Assembly: GCF_000321225.1 (NCBI RefSeq)
Contig: NW_004450483.1
Coordinates: 967,194-1,031,193, forward strand
DNA length: 64,000 nucleotides
DNA from: Odobenus rosmarus divergens
Taxonomy: Eukaryota; Chordata; Mammalia; Carnivora; Odobenidae
Direction: 5' to 3'
Shown: positions 45,343 through 56,670 of the stretch, in pieces
Numbering within the stretch: position 1 is the stretch's first letter
Layout of the letters: each line of letters opens with the position of its first letter
Translations under genes and position numbers: made by a program
Notes under the pieces: generated by a model
Database searches by the model: none
What the model was told of the DNA's origin: nothing
What the model saw: the letters and a program-made list of their open reading frames with translations, nothing else

Positions 45343-45727
45343 CCCTCATTTTACTTATTTTTTTAAGATTAAAAAAAATCTTTTTAAAAGATTTACTTAT
45401 TTATTTTAAAGAGAGAGAGAGTGAGTGTGTGTGCATGGGCCGGTGGAGTGGAGGGCGGGGCAGAAGAAGAGGGAGAGAGAGAATCCTAAGCAGGTTCCCC
45501 GCTGAGAGCGGAGTCCTACATGGAGCTCCAACTCAGGACATTGAGATCATGACCTGAGCCAAAATGGAGAGTAGGATGTTTAACCCACTGAGCCACGCAG
45601 GTGCCCCTAAAGATTTTATTTTTAAGTAATTTCTACACCCAACGTGGGGCTCAAACTCACAACCCTGAGATCAAGAGTCCCATGCTCTACAGACTGAGAC
45701 AGCCAGGTGCCCCCCTCCCCCATTTTA
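45343..45727 (-). mobile_element. short can-SINE hosting a nested SINE
   Basis: The outer element is the short type on the minus strand (tttttaagtaatttctacac, cgtggggctcaaactcacaa, agactgagacagccaggtgc). Imperfect flanking repeats ccctcatttta (45343-45353) and cccccatttta (about 45717-45727) probably mark its TSD. Confidence 0.75.
45395..45608 (-). mobile_element. nested can-SINE (long type)
   Basis: Minus-strand long-type SINE: a gagagagagagtgagtgtgt stretch, caggttccccgctgagagcg, gagatcatgacctgagccaa, ccactgagccacgcaggtgc. aaagattt occurs at 45387-45394 and 45609-45616, as expected for its TSD within the tail of the outer SINE. Confidence 0.85.
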
Positions 45728-46899
45728 AAAAGAGGAAAGGAAGGCGTAAGTGGCTGGGGAAGACCACGAAGTAGAAGCACGTCCCCATCTCCCAGACCCA
45801 CTGCTTCCACGAGACCCATCCTCTCTCGTGGAACTTGAGCAACTTATGTGAGAAATGTGTACTTCTTATCGATCACGTTGTTACCCTACCTCCAAAAAGA
45901 AAACGCTTAACCTCCCCATCTTCTCCTCCTAACGTTTGCCCTTTCCTTCCATAAGCTCATTCAGTGTCAAGTCCAAGCAAAACTTTTCTGCTCCATATTT
46001 CCAGCCAGGTTTGCATTTTTCAGTTTTCTTGGGGTTTTTCGTGGGCTTTGTTGTCCTTTCCTCCCTTGTTTCCCAGGAGGCAGAAGCTGCTGGCCTCATA
46101 GCAGAGGGAGCTCGGGCCAGCCTGGGGCGGGGGGCGGGGGGGGGGCAAGTGTCCACAGACTCGTGGCCAAAGCCCCGGCTTGGGGAGCCCTTGCCTCACT
46201 TTCAGGGAGGTGCCCACTGAGGCGCCAGAAAGCAGGCAAGTTGTGCCTCTTCTGCAGGAAAGCAGCAAACTGGGGGAGTGCGGATTGATTTGCGTGTGGG
46301 GTTGAAGCTGAGTCCCCCACTTGCCTTCTCTCCTTTCTCGTTCTCTGGCCAATGCTGCGATTCTTCCCCGTCCAATCCTTACCAGAGCACAGATTGAGAA
46401 GCACCGAAATCGATGTGCCTGGAGCCCAGAGCCCCTGCGCTCTAGCAGTAAGGGTTGACTAAGTTTTGACACAGCACAAAGGGGAACAGAATGGACGGGA
46501 GGGAACAGAACAGGCACTTCCAAGAGCTAGAGGTTGAAGTCCTCCAGGGCACCATTAAAACCCAGCCCCTGTGTCACCCCAGCAGTCACGTGGGCCCCAG
46601 GAAGCTCTCTGTTCTAAGCGGGCTGGCACCTGCCACCAAAACTTTGGTAAAAAAATAAACAAGCGAATTTTGCCTTCTGAAAGTGCCCAGATTCGGGAGA
46701 TCGGCAAATGCTTGGGAAAAATCATGAAGGCTCAAGAATAAAACTCACACCTTTTCCAGCAAGTTGGGTTTTTCAGTTAAGTGGTATAAAAAGAAAGGAA
46801 ACATGAATGAGCACCCCAAACTCAGTGCAGGTCACCACAAAGACCCAGGAGGACCCCAGCCCCCACTTTCAAGATTTCTGTCCCCACAATGGGCCTCCC
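45728..46899. other. single-copy DNA with G-rich block
   Basis: No gene recognised. A G-quadruplex-prone run (ggggcggggggcgggggggg type) lies at about 46126-46146. The 167-aa minus-strand frame across it (46020-46523) is a chance frame. Confidence 0.45.
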
Positions 46900-47120
46900 T
46901 CAGGCCTCAGCCTTCCTAGGTGATTAACATGCAGCGGGCTGCAGAGGAATGTGATTGTATTCTGTGGGGGAGGCTGAGAGGTGCAGGGGGTCAGGTGGCT
47001 GGCCATTAAATCACGCTGCTGTCAGCCCACACAATTCTTCTTCCCTCAGGCTCGGCCATTACTCGGGTTTATGCAAAATAAACAGCTTTGCTAAATATTC
47101 CCCCAGACGGGTCCCACAAA
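46900..47120. promoter_or_regulatory. candidate conserved non-coding element
   Basis: Repeat-free, with cctaggtgattaacatgcag, ggccattaaatcacgctgct and gggtttatgcaaaataaaca, which are homeodomain- and octamer-like cores. Composition suggests regulatory DNA. Confidence 0.3.
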
Positions 47121-47486
47121 GGCCCCGGCGAAGGAGGCAGAATGCATCCAGAGAGCCAGAAAACTGCCTGCCTTCTTGTTCAACGGCCCAGCCAGGGAGT
47201 TTGGCTGTCTCCTGTCCGTCTTTTCTTAGTCTGCTTCAAGTTTCCCTTTTTTCTGTTTGGTTGGTTTTGTGTTTAGCTTTTCTTTCTGTTTTGGTAATTC
47301 CTCCCAAGACACTGCCATGAATACTGTTAACTTATTCTTGTCTGGCTCTGACTCACTCCCTTTACTTTCTTGAGCTACGTAAGACTTACAATTCCCACTT
47401 TTCTATAGGGGAACTGAGCCATGAGAAATCTCTTATAAACGCCCCCAGAAAGGAACCAGTTCTCAGAAGATCCTTCAAGACAGGCT
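47121..47486. other. single-copy DNA
   Basis: Includes a T-rich stretch (gttttgtgtttagcttttct) near 47264. No gene or repeat recognised. Confidence 0.4.

Positions 47487-47519
<33 letters not shown>
47487..47519. repeat. G33 homopolymer
   Basis: Thirty-three consecutive G, followed by cgggctgtggg. Very rare in mammalian genomes and hard to sequence, so the true length is uncertain. Confidence 0.9.
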
Positions 47520-47879
47520 CGGGCTGTGGGCGCCCAGCAAGAATCCTAATTGTCCCAGCGCCACACACATGCCCCAGGTGGGGGAGGGGAGCCAAGGGGC
47601 AGAGAGTTGAAAACAACTCTCGCTTTCTTGGGGAGAGGGGTTTGGTTATTCACCTTGAGCCCACCCTGCTCTCCTTGTTTCTGTCCATCAGCAAGAACAA
47701 AACCAGAATAGAAACATGTAATAGAAGCCCCCACCTGCTGTGGCAACCCAGCCTCCCTCTAAACGACTTGGGGACAGGTAGGGCTAACGAAATCTCTAAG
47801 ATTACCGCTCTAAGACACCTTAGTCAGAAAACTAATAACTATCCATGCTGGGGGTGGGGGAGGGGGGCACTGGCTTAGC
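47520..47879. other. single-copy DNA
   Basis: No gene recognised. A G-quadruplex-prone tract (gggggtgggggagggggg) lies at about 47850-47867. Confidence 0.4.
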
Positions 47880-48000
47880 TAGGCAGGGGAGGGGTCATCG
47901 TCCTTACTTTGCACATGAGGAGACCGAGGCACGGGAGACAGGCCTGTTCCACTGTTAGTGAGGGCCTATCTCACCTGACTTCAAGTTCACGGTTTCTGCC
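47880..48000 (-). mobile_element. MIR SINE fragment
   Basis: tcgtccttactttgcacatg, aggagaccgaggcacgggag match the reverse-complement MIR core. Confidence 0.65.
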
Positions 48001-49324
48001 AGGGAAGTGGCATCAACCCCATTTGGTCTGGGTGTCCCAGAGGCAGACTGGGCAACAAGGATGTGAGTGCAAAGGGTTTATTTTGGAGGTGACAGACCAC
48101 CTGTAGGGCACCAGGGGCAAGCAAGGGCAGGAGGCTAACCAGTAGCATACTCCCTACCACTCTGGGCAAGTAGGCTTAACACTGCAGGTACACCCTGGGG
48201 GCCACTGTAGACTCAACCAATAAGGAGGGAGCTGGGGTATGAATACACCAATTCTGCAATGCCATTTGTTAAGTAAGGTTGTCAATTTGGGGGGTTACTT
48301 TGCTGGAACCCTGGCAACAGCAAGAGAAAGCCCTCATGCACAGACAAGAGGGGGCCAGGACCCACCGAAGTGGTCAGGAGGCAGCAGTAAGCACGGGGTA
48401 CAAGGTCTTCTGCAGCTCACCGTGACAGTGCCTAGCTGGCAGATGAACACTAGAACTCTCCCCTTATTGGGGCCCTTTTCTAGTTGTGCAGCATAGAGCC
48501 GGCTTTATGCACCCGCTTTCTTGAGGGGCAAATAGAGGCCTGTGCCCTCCCCAAGGCCTCCCTGACTCTCCTCCCTAGCAAAACCAATGCTGAGTGGACC
48601 ATGGACCACGTGGTTCCACGGCTCAGATCTCAGCCCTCCCAGACCCGAGGTGGGGGTGGGGGAGGGGGAGTAAGCTCTAGCCCACCACCTGCACAAACCT
48701 CTCCTGAAATAAACCTCTCCTTGTGACCCAGGAGATCCGTCAAGGGGTCAAAACAAGGAAAAGACATGCCTGTGACTTGAACAAAGAGACCAAATCTTAC
48801 CTCCCCTCCTTTTCCTTTAACCCTCACTTGGGAGGCAGGGAGGGGTTCAATAAGACAATACTTTTAATGACCGCCTATTCAGAGTGCTCGGTTAAGCAGC
48901 CCAAGGAGGTGACGGGGCCAGCAGGGGAGGCGGCTTCGCCCACTGTACTTCAGTAGAGTCTGGCGCTGGTCACGCGTGGGGGTGCAGTGGAAAGAGGGGT
49001 CTCTATTCCAGGACTCCTGTCGGTCCGGTTTCTCCCAAATCTCCAAGGTTTCTATTCTCAGCACCTGAGCACTGCCAAGTGGGCAAAGTCCCTTTCTGCT
49101 ACTTTCCAAGTGGAGTCAAGGTACACAGAGGAGGGGCTGGTCACAAGGAGAGAGAAAGGAGCGGGGCTCTTCTGGTCAGGACAGCAAGTACGGCCCCCTC
49201 CACTCCCAGCAGCTCAGGGATGGGAGCCAGTTTCCCCGTGGGAGGCACCTGAGCTCTGCCCCTCCCTGCAAAGCCATCAGGAAGGATGGGGTCACCAACA
49301 TCATATCTTAACTGTCCTGACAGG
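48001..49324. other. single-copy DNA with G-rich tract
   Basis: About 1.3 kb with no recognised repeat or gene. A G-quadruplex-prone stretch (ggtgggggtgggggaggggg) lies at about 48650-48669. Confidence 0.45.
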
Positions 49325-49980
49325 CGTGTAGTGGTTTCTTATCATGGACTTAGCTTGCATTCCTTTAAAGGCCAGTGAAAGTGAGCATCTTTTCATGTGC
49401 TTGTCTGCCATCTGTATGCATTCTCTTTGGTGATATATTTTTTTTTTTTTTTGAGAGAGAGAGAGCACATGAGCCAGGGGGCGTCGGGGAGAATCTCAAG
49501 CAGGCTCCATGCTGAGCATGGAGCCCGATGTGGGGTTCCATCTCACGACCCTGAGATCACGACCTGAGCCAAGATCAAGAGTTGGATGCTTAACTGACTG
49601 AGCCAGCCAGGCGCCCCAATTTGGTGACATTCTTTTCTATCTTTTGCTCACTTTTGAATTGGACCGTTTCTGTTTTTACTGTTGAGTTTTGACAACTCTT
49701 TATATATTCTGGGTGCTAGTCCTTTATCAGATATGTATGTGGTTTGCATATACTTTCTCCCGGCCTGTAGCCTGTCGTTTCACTCTCTTAATTAAGGGTC
49801 TTTTGAAAAACACACTCTTGTAATTTTGGTGAGGTCTAATTTCACCAATTTTTCCTTTTGTGGATCATAGTTTTGGTGTCAAGATCCTGTGCCTGGCCCT
49901 AGATTGTGAAGGCTGTTTTCTGAAAGTTTTTCATTTTATTTTATATCCATATCATGTTGCGATTTCTCATCCTTTCCTAG
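49325..49980 (-). mobile_element. old L1 ORF2 fragment split by a SINE
   Basis: Minus-strand L1 landmarks: agtgagcatcttttcatgtg, ctgccatctgtatgcattct, then after the SINE gacaactctttatatattct, gtcctttatcagatatgtat, ctttctcccggcctgtagcc, ttttggtgaggtctaatttc. No intact frame. Confidence 0.85.
49428..49628 (-). mobile_element. can-SINE (long type) inserted in the L1
   Basis: A minus-strand SINE with T-run, gagagagagagagcacatga, caggctccatgctgagcatg, ctgagatcacgacctgagcc and actgactgagccagccaggc. Flanking tttggtgatat (about 49428-49438) and tttggtgacat (about 49620-49630) form the TSD with one mismatch. Confidence 0.9.
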
Positions 49981-50231
49981 GGTGAAGGAGCTCGCACTCT
50001 CTGAGATGGGAAGTACACTTTCTCCCTGTTCACCTGCTGAGCCGTGTGCCTCCCACCCACTTTCTGAGGACTGGTTCCTTAGAACATCTTAACATGCTTA
50101 ACTAGCCTGAAGTGCCTTCCGACTGACCTTTTTCAACAGCCTTTTATGATGGGCAGGACTTGGAAAATGCTGAAATAAAAAGTCTCTTTTCTCTGTGGCC
50201 CCCAAGTCCCTGCTTCCCGAGGACCAGGTAT
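49981..50231. other. single-copy DNA
   Basis: No repeat or gene recognised. Confidence 0.4.
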
Positions 50232-50456
50232 AAAATGCAGGTTCTGGGGACGCCTGGGTGGCTCAGTCATTAAGCGTCTGCCTTCGGCTCAGGTCATGAT
50301 CCCAAGGTCCTGGGATCGAGCCCCACATCGGGCTCCCTGCTCAGGGGGAAGCCTGCTTCTCCCTCTCCCACTCCCCCTGCTTGTGTTCCCTCTCTCGCTG
50401 TGTCTCTCTCTGTCAAATAAATAAATAAAATCTTTTAAAAAAAAATGCGGGTTCTG
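50232..50456 (+). mobile_element. young can-SINE with 15-bp TSD
   Basis: The body (50247-50441) starts gggacgcctgggtggctcag, has ttaagcgtctgccttcggct and gcctgcttctccctctccca, and ends caaataaataaataaaatct plus poly-A. TSD: aaaatgcaggttctg (50232-50246) and aaaatgcgggttctg (50442-50456). Low divergence; the head type is that of arctoid carnivores rather than the dog-specific young family. Confidence 0.95.
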
Positions 50457-51489
50457 TTCCCGTGAGGTCCTAGGGCACCTGATCTACTGACCTCACCCAG
50501 GGAACGTCTCTTTCCTGGACTAAGTCTTCCCAGCCACCTAGCGTGGGCCCTCTTCACTGTACCTCCCCCAACCTGGGCAGAAGGGACACCTGGTCCCCAA
50601 CTGGTGCTGGGCTGGCATCCTTTACCTCCATTCAACTGGAAATGGAGAGAAGGCGGAATGTGAAGGCACCTGCCAACCAACAAGCCCATGAACCGCTGGG
50701 TTCTCTTCAAGAAAAGGATCTGCTATGGGGGTCTCGGCCAAGGCTGGCTTGTCTGGGTCACCTCGGGCACCTCTCAGGGAAGCCCGACCCCAGCTGTGAC
50801 CCCTGGCCCTGACTAGACCTCCTCCAAGTGGCAATTCTGAATAGAGGCCCATTTGAGAAAGACGGGTATCAGTGACTGTCGTCAACCTGTATGTCATAGT
50901 TCTGATGGTGACAAAAGGAAATCCATGATGGTTTTGAATATAGATTTTAATTAAAAAAAAAAAAACAACTCACTACCCTCCACACACCCAAACCAAACCC
51001 CAATGGCAGGCACACGTCTACAGTGAACAGCGGGCTTCTCAGGGGAGCGTGGCCCCATGGTCTGTGTGTCTCTGACTGCCACCCACCCTCCCCTGGATCA
51101 CAGCACAGGGTCGTCTCTGTCTCAAGAGGAAAAATAAAGCAATGGAAAATAAGAAGATAAAAGTGATGGTAATGCTGTTCCAAACTGAGAATCCAGGACC
51201 TTGGGTCTAGCTCCCAGGGCTCGTCAATGCCATCCCATCGGGAGAGCAAATGCAGTGGCCAGGCACCACCGATGTGCCAGAAAAACACCAAAAATAAAAC
51301 CAAAAGCATCTCCCACCTCGCCAAAAAAGACAGCCACAGCACTGGATTGCAGGGCATTTTGGCAGCTGAAAGTGTTTACCCCGGCGACGGGGTGGGGGGG
51401 CCTTCCCCGCAGTGGATCAACACCCCTCCTCCCTCCCACCCCACGTCCCACACTCTTCCTTTGGATGTTTCTCTTCAGCATCCAGCCAG
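50457..51489. other. single-copy DNA
   Basis: No gene recognised. An A13 run lies at 50953-50965. Confidence 0.4.
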
Positions 51490-52150
51490 ACAGAACGAAG
51501 GCAGGTGATGGGGCAGGGGCTTAAGGGGGCCCATCAGGGAGGGACTGGAGGAAGGCCACTCCAAATCGCTTTGGCAAATTTGACCCGAGCGCGGGCCACT
51601 GTAGCTGGCAAATGACCAAGCGCCCGCGGGCCAGGTCGTGCTGATTGTGTTTAAGCCGCAGCCGCCAGGCTGCTCCCTGCCTTGGAGTGGACTTCCCGGG
51701 TCCCTGTCCGAGTGAGCAATAAAAGGGGTCTGTGAATGCATATCCAAAGCTTCTTGCTGCCTGTCATATTGATCTAGCACTGCGCTAGGATCCTGGGCCT
51801 CTCAAGGACCTGGGCAAACGCTGGTATTAGCGCTCTTCTTCCTCTTAAGGGTTTGCTCAGCAGCCACTCCACGGCTTCCCAAGGAGGAGACCCCCGACCC
51901 TGACAATCCATCAAGTGAATGCAAATTGTGGCCCAGACAAAACCAGGCAAACAGCACCCTGCTCCGGAATAATGGCCTCTGTGGGAGAAGGGCCCTTGCA
52001 ACAATGATTGCTGTGTACACAGCCCACTAAATACCCAAACTTCTGATTAGCCTCATAATGATTTGTGTGTGCACCCGCCTCCTTTGAAATGCTCCCAAGT
52101 ACATGGCACAAGTTGACTCAAAGCTAACCTCAAACAGTGGCCTTCCCGGG
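51490..52150. promoter_or_regulatory. strong candidate conserved non-coding element
   Basis: About 660 bp without any repeat, with mixed AT/GC content and dense transcription-factor-like cores: gaatgcaaattgtggcccag (octamer-like), gcaacaatgattgctgtgta (SOX-like core in an imperfect palindrome), ctgattagcctcataatgat (homeodomain-like). It reads like developmental enhancers in mammalian gene deserts. Overlapping minus-strand frames are chance. Confidence 0.4.
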
Positions 52151-52934
52151 CTTCGTCAGTGCAGAGAGCTGGCTATGCATAGCTCTTGCTACCGTTGATT
52201 ACAAGGCTTTTGGAAATCCCACACCCAGCCCGGCAAGGAAAAGACCACTTGGAGAGGGTGATAATCACAGGTTAAAGGCTCTGGCTGGAATCGACCTGAT
52301 CTGGTGAGCACCAGTTCAGGGTCACTGTCGGGGAGCGTTCCCGGGGCGCCCCTGAGCTGTCTATTCACAGAACGGGATGCCCCCTCACACTGTGTCTGTG
52401 GCTGGGACTGTCTACCAAGTGCGATGCGGGAGTTTGCAGACAGGGCATCCAGCCACCTGTTTTCAGTGACCACAGGAATCCATTGGGGCCAGCTTCCGAG
52501 GCTCGTTTGGGAGGCCAGGCCTCTTTCTGGAAGGTCACTGACGCCCACAGCGAAAAAACATGGGTGTGTCGCGCACATATATCTATCTCCATGTGTTTCT
52601 GGAGCCGCGTCTTGGCCCAGACCAGACCTCTCTTCTGAGCGCCGTACAATCCCGTGCCTCTGGGATGGGACGTGTCCAACAGAGACAGAGCTCGGCATTT
52701 CCTCCCCGCATCCCCTCTCTCGCAGGGTCCCCTCATCTGGGAGGTGAAGGCACCATTATCCACTCCGCCAGGGTCCTGCTGGATTCCTCCCTGGCCTCGA
52801 GATGTGGCTGAGGCCTCCGTCTCTCTTGGGTCAGACTCCGCAGCCTCCTGAGCAGCCTCCTGGCCCCGCCACGCCTGCCCCCCGCCCCACTTTCGTGCCC
52901 CCGTCAGGAAGGCCAGCACAAGCTTCCCAGGATA
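52151..52934. other. single-copy GC-rich DNA
   Basis: No repeat recognised. Frames of 169 and 184 aa (-) and 147 aa (+) overlap here in different phases and resemble no known protein. Confidence 0.45.
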
Positions 52935-52985
52935 CAGGTCTGATCACATCCCTCCCCTTCATAAACTCTTTGGCAAAATGGGACG
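52935..52985 (+). mobile_element. possible L2 fragment
   Basis: caggtctgatcacatccctc, cccttcataaactctttggc resembles the L2 sequence gtctgaccacatcactcccctgc. Confidence 0.4.
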
Positions 52986-53037
52986 AGGAATCCCTGCCTC
53001 ACGAGGTCGGTCTGAGGAGCAGTACTGATCGGTATAT

Positions 53038-53115
53038 TAAAAAGATCTGGCAGTTCGAGCCCCGCGCTGGGGGTAGAGATTACTTAAAAAAAAGAAAAAA
53101 AAAAAAGATCCAGCA
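53038..53115 (+). mobile_element. can-SINE 3' fragment
   Basis: ttcgagccccgcgctggggg, tagagattacttaaaaaaaa is the 3' half of a short-type can-SINE including the B-box core. aaaagatct/aaaagatcc flanks it (about 53039 and 53102). The head is missing (5' truncated). Confidence 0.8.
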
Positions 53116-54039
53116 TACAACAGGGACTCAAGCAAACAGGACTAGTTCCCGTTTTCATTGTCTTAGAGTTACAGAGGCAGAAGAGTACAGTTTTAGCTCG
53201 TGCTCCTGCGTGAGAGTGACGATTACCTGAATGCTAATGACAATGGCCCCCCTCCCTCCCTCACATGCATGACCAAGTGGAGTTCTGTGCAACCAGACTC
53301 TTCCGCCTCCAGCGCAAAGCAGAGGCCCTCGGCTTCCAGGGAGCAGAAACGCCGTTATTTTTAATCTTCCCCCGAGGCCACAAGCCTGAGTCACTCTGCC
53401 CACCTGCTCGACGCCCTCCTGGGCCAGCAGCCGCCTCGCGTGCTCTGCCTGTCCAAGTGGGCACTGGATCAGCTGCCTGTTGCTATGGCCTCCACCCCAG
53501 CCCTCGGAGGCAGCCGGTCAGACAAACACGGGGTTAGAACAGGAAGGGCCGGGAAAACGCATGTTACACCCAGAGGGAACCCAGGGAAGCAGGAGATACT
53601 GCCTACCCGGTCAGAAGGTCTGGGTGGGGTTCTGAGGCTGGAGCAGCCCAGCGCAGAGGTGCTACCGGCAGGGGGGCGGTTATTCCAGAACCCAGACGCT
53701 GGCTTCCCAGCTGTGAGGCGGGGCTGTCTGTGAGACGCGAGCCTGCCCCGTTCGCAATGGGGGGCATTCACAAAGCCCAATGGGATTGGCAGTCTCTGGG
53801 GCTGTGGTCTGACGACACAGCGCTATGGCAATGACAATGGCGCTGTCCATAATCATGGGTGCCTTCTGTAGACCAGGCCCAGCAGCAACTGGATATACAT
53901 ACACAGGCTTGCCCTTGAGGCCCAGTCCACTTGGAGCCACAGACGCTAAGAGGCAGCAGGCTTCGAGGGGGCCGCACCTGTGGCTTTGACCTTTGGTGCT
54001 CTCACAGTTCCCAGAAGGGAGATCTTTCCCGCTAGGGAA
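53116..54039. other. single-copy DNA
   Basis: No gene or repeat recognised. Confidence 0.4.
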
Positions 54040-54220
54040 AGGGGAATCTGGGAAGGCTTCCTGGAGGTGGTGATGTTTAAGCAGGACCTTGAAGGGCAGT
54101 TAGATTTGGATGGGCAGAGGTGGGATGGGGCATTCAGGGGTGAGCCAGAAATGGGCAGAGAGGGAGCTGAGGAGCAGCATGGGAACTGGAGAAAGGCAAA
54201 GTGAGCGTGGGCTGGGGGCA
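54040..54220 (+). mobile_element. ancient interspersed repeat, family uncertain
   Basis: ggaaggcttcctggaggtgg, tgatgtttaagcaggacctt, gaagggcagttagatttgga: the clearest of three copies of the motif order seen at 3.3 and 25.3 kb. Confidence 0.45.
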
Positions 54221-55239
54221 GCAACAGGGAGAGGTTGGGGAAAGGAGGAAGAAAAGGACGCAGCAACTCCTTTTTTCTGGCCCGGTGGGGTGAGCAGACG
54301 TTGGGCCTCACTCCAGGGCAGTGGGACAGGTTTGGGCCTGGCCGTGTGGCTGGAGGGATAAATACTACTGACTCTGCGCTGTCCACTCCAGATGGACCCC
54401 GATGGCTATTCTAATGTCACTCAGCTTCGGGGCGGGTGAACGGGGTGGGGTGGGGGGGGACCTAGCCTGATTAAATCCAGCATCTCCCCCTGGGCCCACA
54501 GCTGTATATCTCCCACATGGGGGAAGTGACACCTCACAGCCTGCACACAGCTTCATTTCCGAAAAGAATGTGTGAGAGGGGGAAGGTCAGGAGACAGGCG
54601 CAGCCGTAAATTTGATGGAAGGTTTAGCTGGAAACCCCATTAAATCCACACACGGCTCGATGCTGGGCAATGTCCTTCCTCCGAGTCTGCCGAATGGGGC
54701 CAGAGAGGTGAGGGACTCACTTAGTAATGTCCTCATTTTTTGGTGTCTCCTATTACCCAGGGGATGAAAAACCCATTACCCATAAGGTTTAGTGGCACTT
54801 GGTCCCAGGACTGCGATATTGTCCTTTACCTGAGCCTTCCCCTTGGCCAGTACATGTGGCGCTCTGCCCTGTTGGCCTGTCTCTGTCTGCCACACCATCT
54901 GTGTGAACGGCCTCACTCTCCCCAAAGCCCTGGCCGGCTGCCTGCTGTGAGCTGCCCGTGTTCCCTGGAATGCCCCCAACCCCGGGCCTCAGGTGGCAGC
55001 CTTGCAAACATACAACACGGAACACAGGGGTGGCCTACGGAAGCATGTCCATCTCCTAGGGAGGGCCTGAGCACAGACAATTTACCTGGAAGGAACCCCC
55101 CACCCCCCACCCAGAGAGAAAGGGACTGGAGATGCAGGTCTAGGCTCCTCCTTCTACCCCCCCCACCGGGTGCCAGAGCCTTACCTGTCACGAGTAAGTA
55201 GCATCTGTCCAAGACACAGCTCAAGAACCACACAGACAG
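54221..55239. other. single-copy DNA
   Basis: No gene recognised. G-rich (ggggtggggtgggggggg, about 54438-54460) and C-rich (ccccccaccccccaccc, about 55097-55113) tracts are quadruplex-prone. Confidence 0.4.
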
Positions 55240-55405
55240 TGAAGATGACAGAACCGGGTTCAAATCTCAGCTGTGTAACCTTAGTGAATTACCGAATCTC
55301 TCTGAGCCACTGTTTCCTAGATCTGTTAAATGGGATCATGATGATACCTATCCTCCTACCACTGGTGTGGGGATTTAAGGAGTGGCAAATGCTCAGCAAT
55401 TATCT
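55240..55405 (+). mobile_element. MIR SINE
   Basis: aaccgggttcaaatctcagc, tgtgtaaccttagtgaatta, tctctctgagccactgtttc, cctagatctgttaaatggga, tgctcagcaattatctgc: an orderly MIR from head to 3' part. Confidence 0.85.
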
Positions 55406-55559
55406 GCAAACATTACAACTTCCTTTACAGGCTGACATTCAAGCTTATCTTCTCGTCCTGACAAGGGTGTGAGCTTTGTCATTAAAGCAGATGCAACCCC
55501 TCGTGGGGATCGGAGGGACCCGTTCTTGCTCCCTCAGAAGCCCCAGCTCAACAAGCTTT

Positions 55560-55850
55560 ATGATGCCATTTGTAGGAATGATATTCTACAAGAGGCAAAA
55601 CTTCAGGGACACAGGACATAACAGAGGTTGCTCTGGGGGGCTGTCAGTGAGAGGTGGGAGAGCGAAAGCAAGGGGACAGACAGGCTGAACATTTTGGGGA
55701 GAGGGGACTATTCTAGATGTTGACTGTAGTGGTGACTACACACTGCACACGTGTTGAAGTTTACAGAACTATAAAGCTCAAAAATGTGAATTTTCCGTAT
55801 GTCAGTTATACCTCAATAACTCTGACTTTAAAAAGAAAAAAAGAAGAAAA
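55560..55850 (+). mobile_element. L1 3' UTR end
   Basis: gtaggaatgatattctacaa, gaggttgctctggggggctg, ctattctagatgttgactgt, gtatgtcagttatacctcaa, then an A-rich tail: the end of an old L1 family. Confidence 0.75.
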
Positions 55851-56670
55851 AGAAATAAAGAGCCAGTGAAGGCCAGATGTGAGCCCAGGTGTGAGGCCAG
55901 ACCAGGTGTCTCAGTGCCAGAGGTGAGAAAGGGTCTAGAATGAAGCAGAGTGTCAGTAAGACCCACAGGGGAATGTCTTGAAAGGCAGTGGGATCGCAAC
56001 CTCCCCGAAGGGAGCAGAAGACCAAGGGAGATGACAGACAGGCAAGAGGGGCCAGGCCTCCCCTGGGCGGGGGGTGGGGGTGGGGGGGCTCTGCACTGTG
56101 ACTGGAGCCCCTGCCCCCTCTCTGGCTTTCTCTTCTTCCCTCCAGCTGTATGTCACAGGTTCACAGAACTCCAGAGGGACTTTCAGGGACACCTGCCTTT
56201 CACAGGTGAGACTGGAATGGAACCTGGGCCCCCCCATCCCCAGTCAGGTGCTTTGCACCTGAGCATCATTCTCCTGGCTTCCTCCTTTGGTGCCTGGACC
56301 CCTTCCTCTCAAGATGTCTTAGGGCCTACCAGGAGCTCCCACCCTGGGATGCCTGACTCTGCTCACCTCCCTACCCCGTCTGGGGCTCCTCCGGAAGTGT
56401 GGCTCCTGGAATGAAGTCTGGGGCTGCCCCCCTTCCTCCTTGGAGAGGTGAGAAGCCCCCAGGGTCAGACTCACTGTGGGCAGCCACATCCATCGAAAGA
56501 CCCACTGTAAACTCATGGTCAAGTAAAACCCCTGAAATAAACTGAATTATTTTATTTCTAAGCTATACGTCCCCCGCTCTGTACATGAACAATGGCGCAG
56601 TCTGAGATCAATCTGTAGGGCCTTCCTGGTCCCTTATGACATTTTATCCCCAAGGACCTGGCCCAGGGCA
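55851..56670. other. single-copy DNA
   Basis: No gene recognised. A quadruplex-prone tract (ggggggtgggggtggggggg) lies at about 56069-56088. Confidence 0.4.

Noticed and set aside
47386..47616. Poly-proline protein encoded opposite the G run
   Set aside because: It is simply the reverse translation of the 33-G homopolymer.
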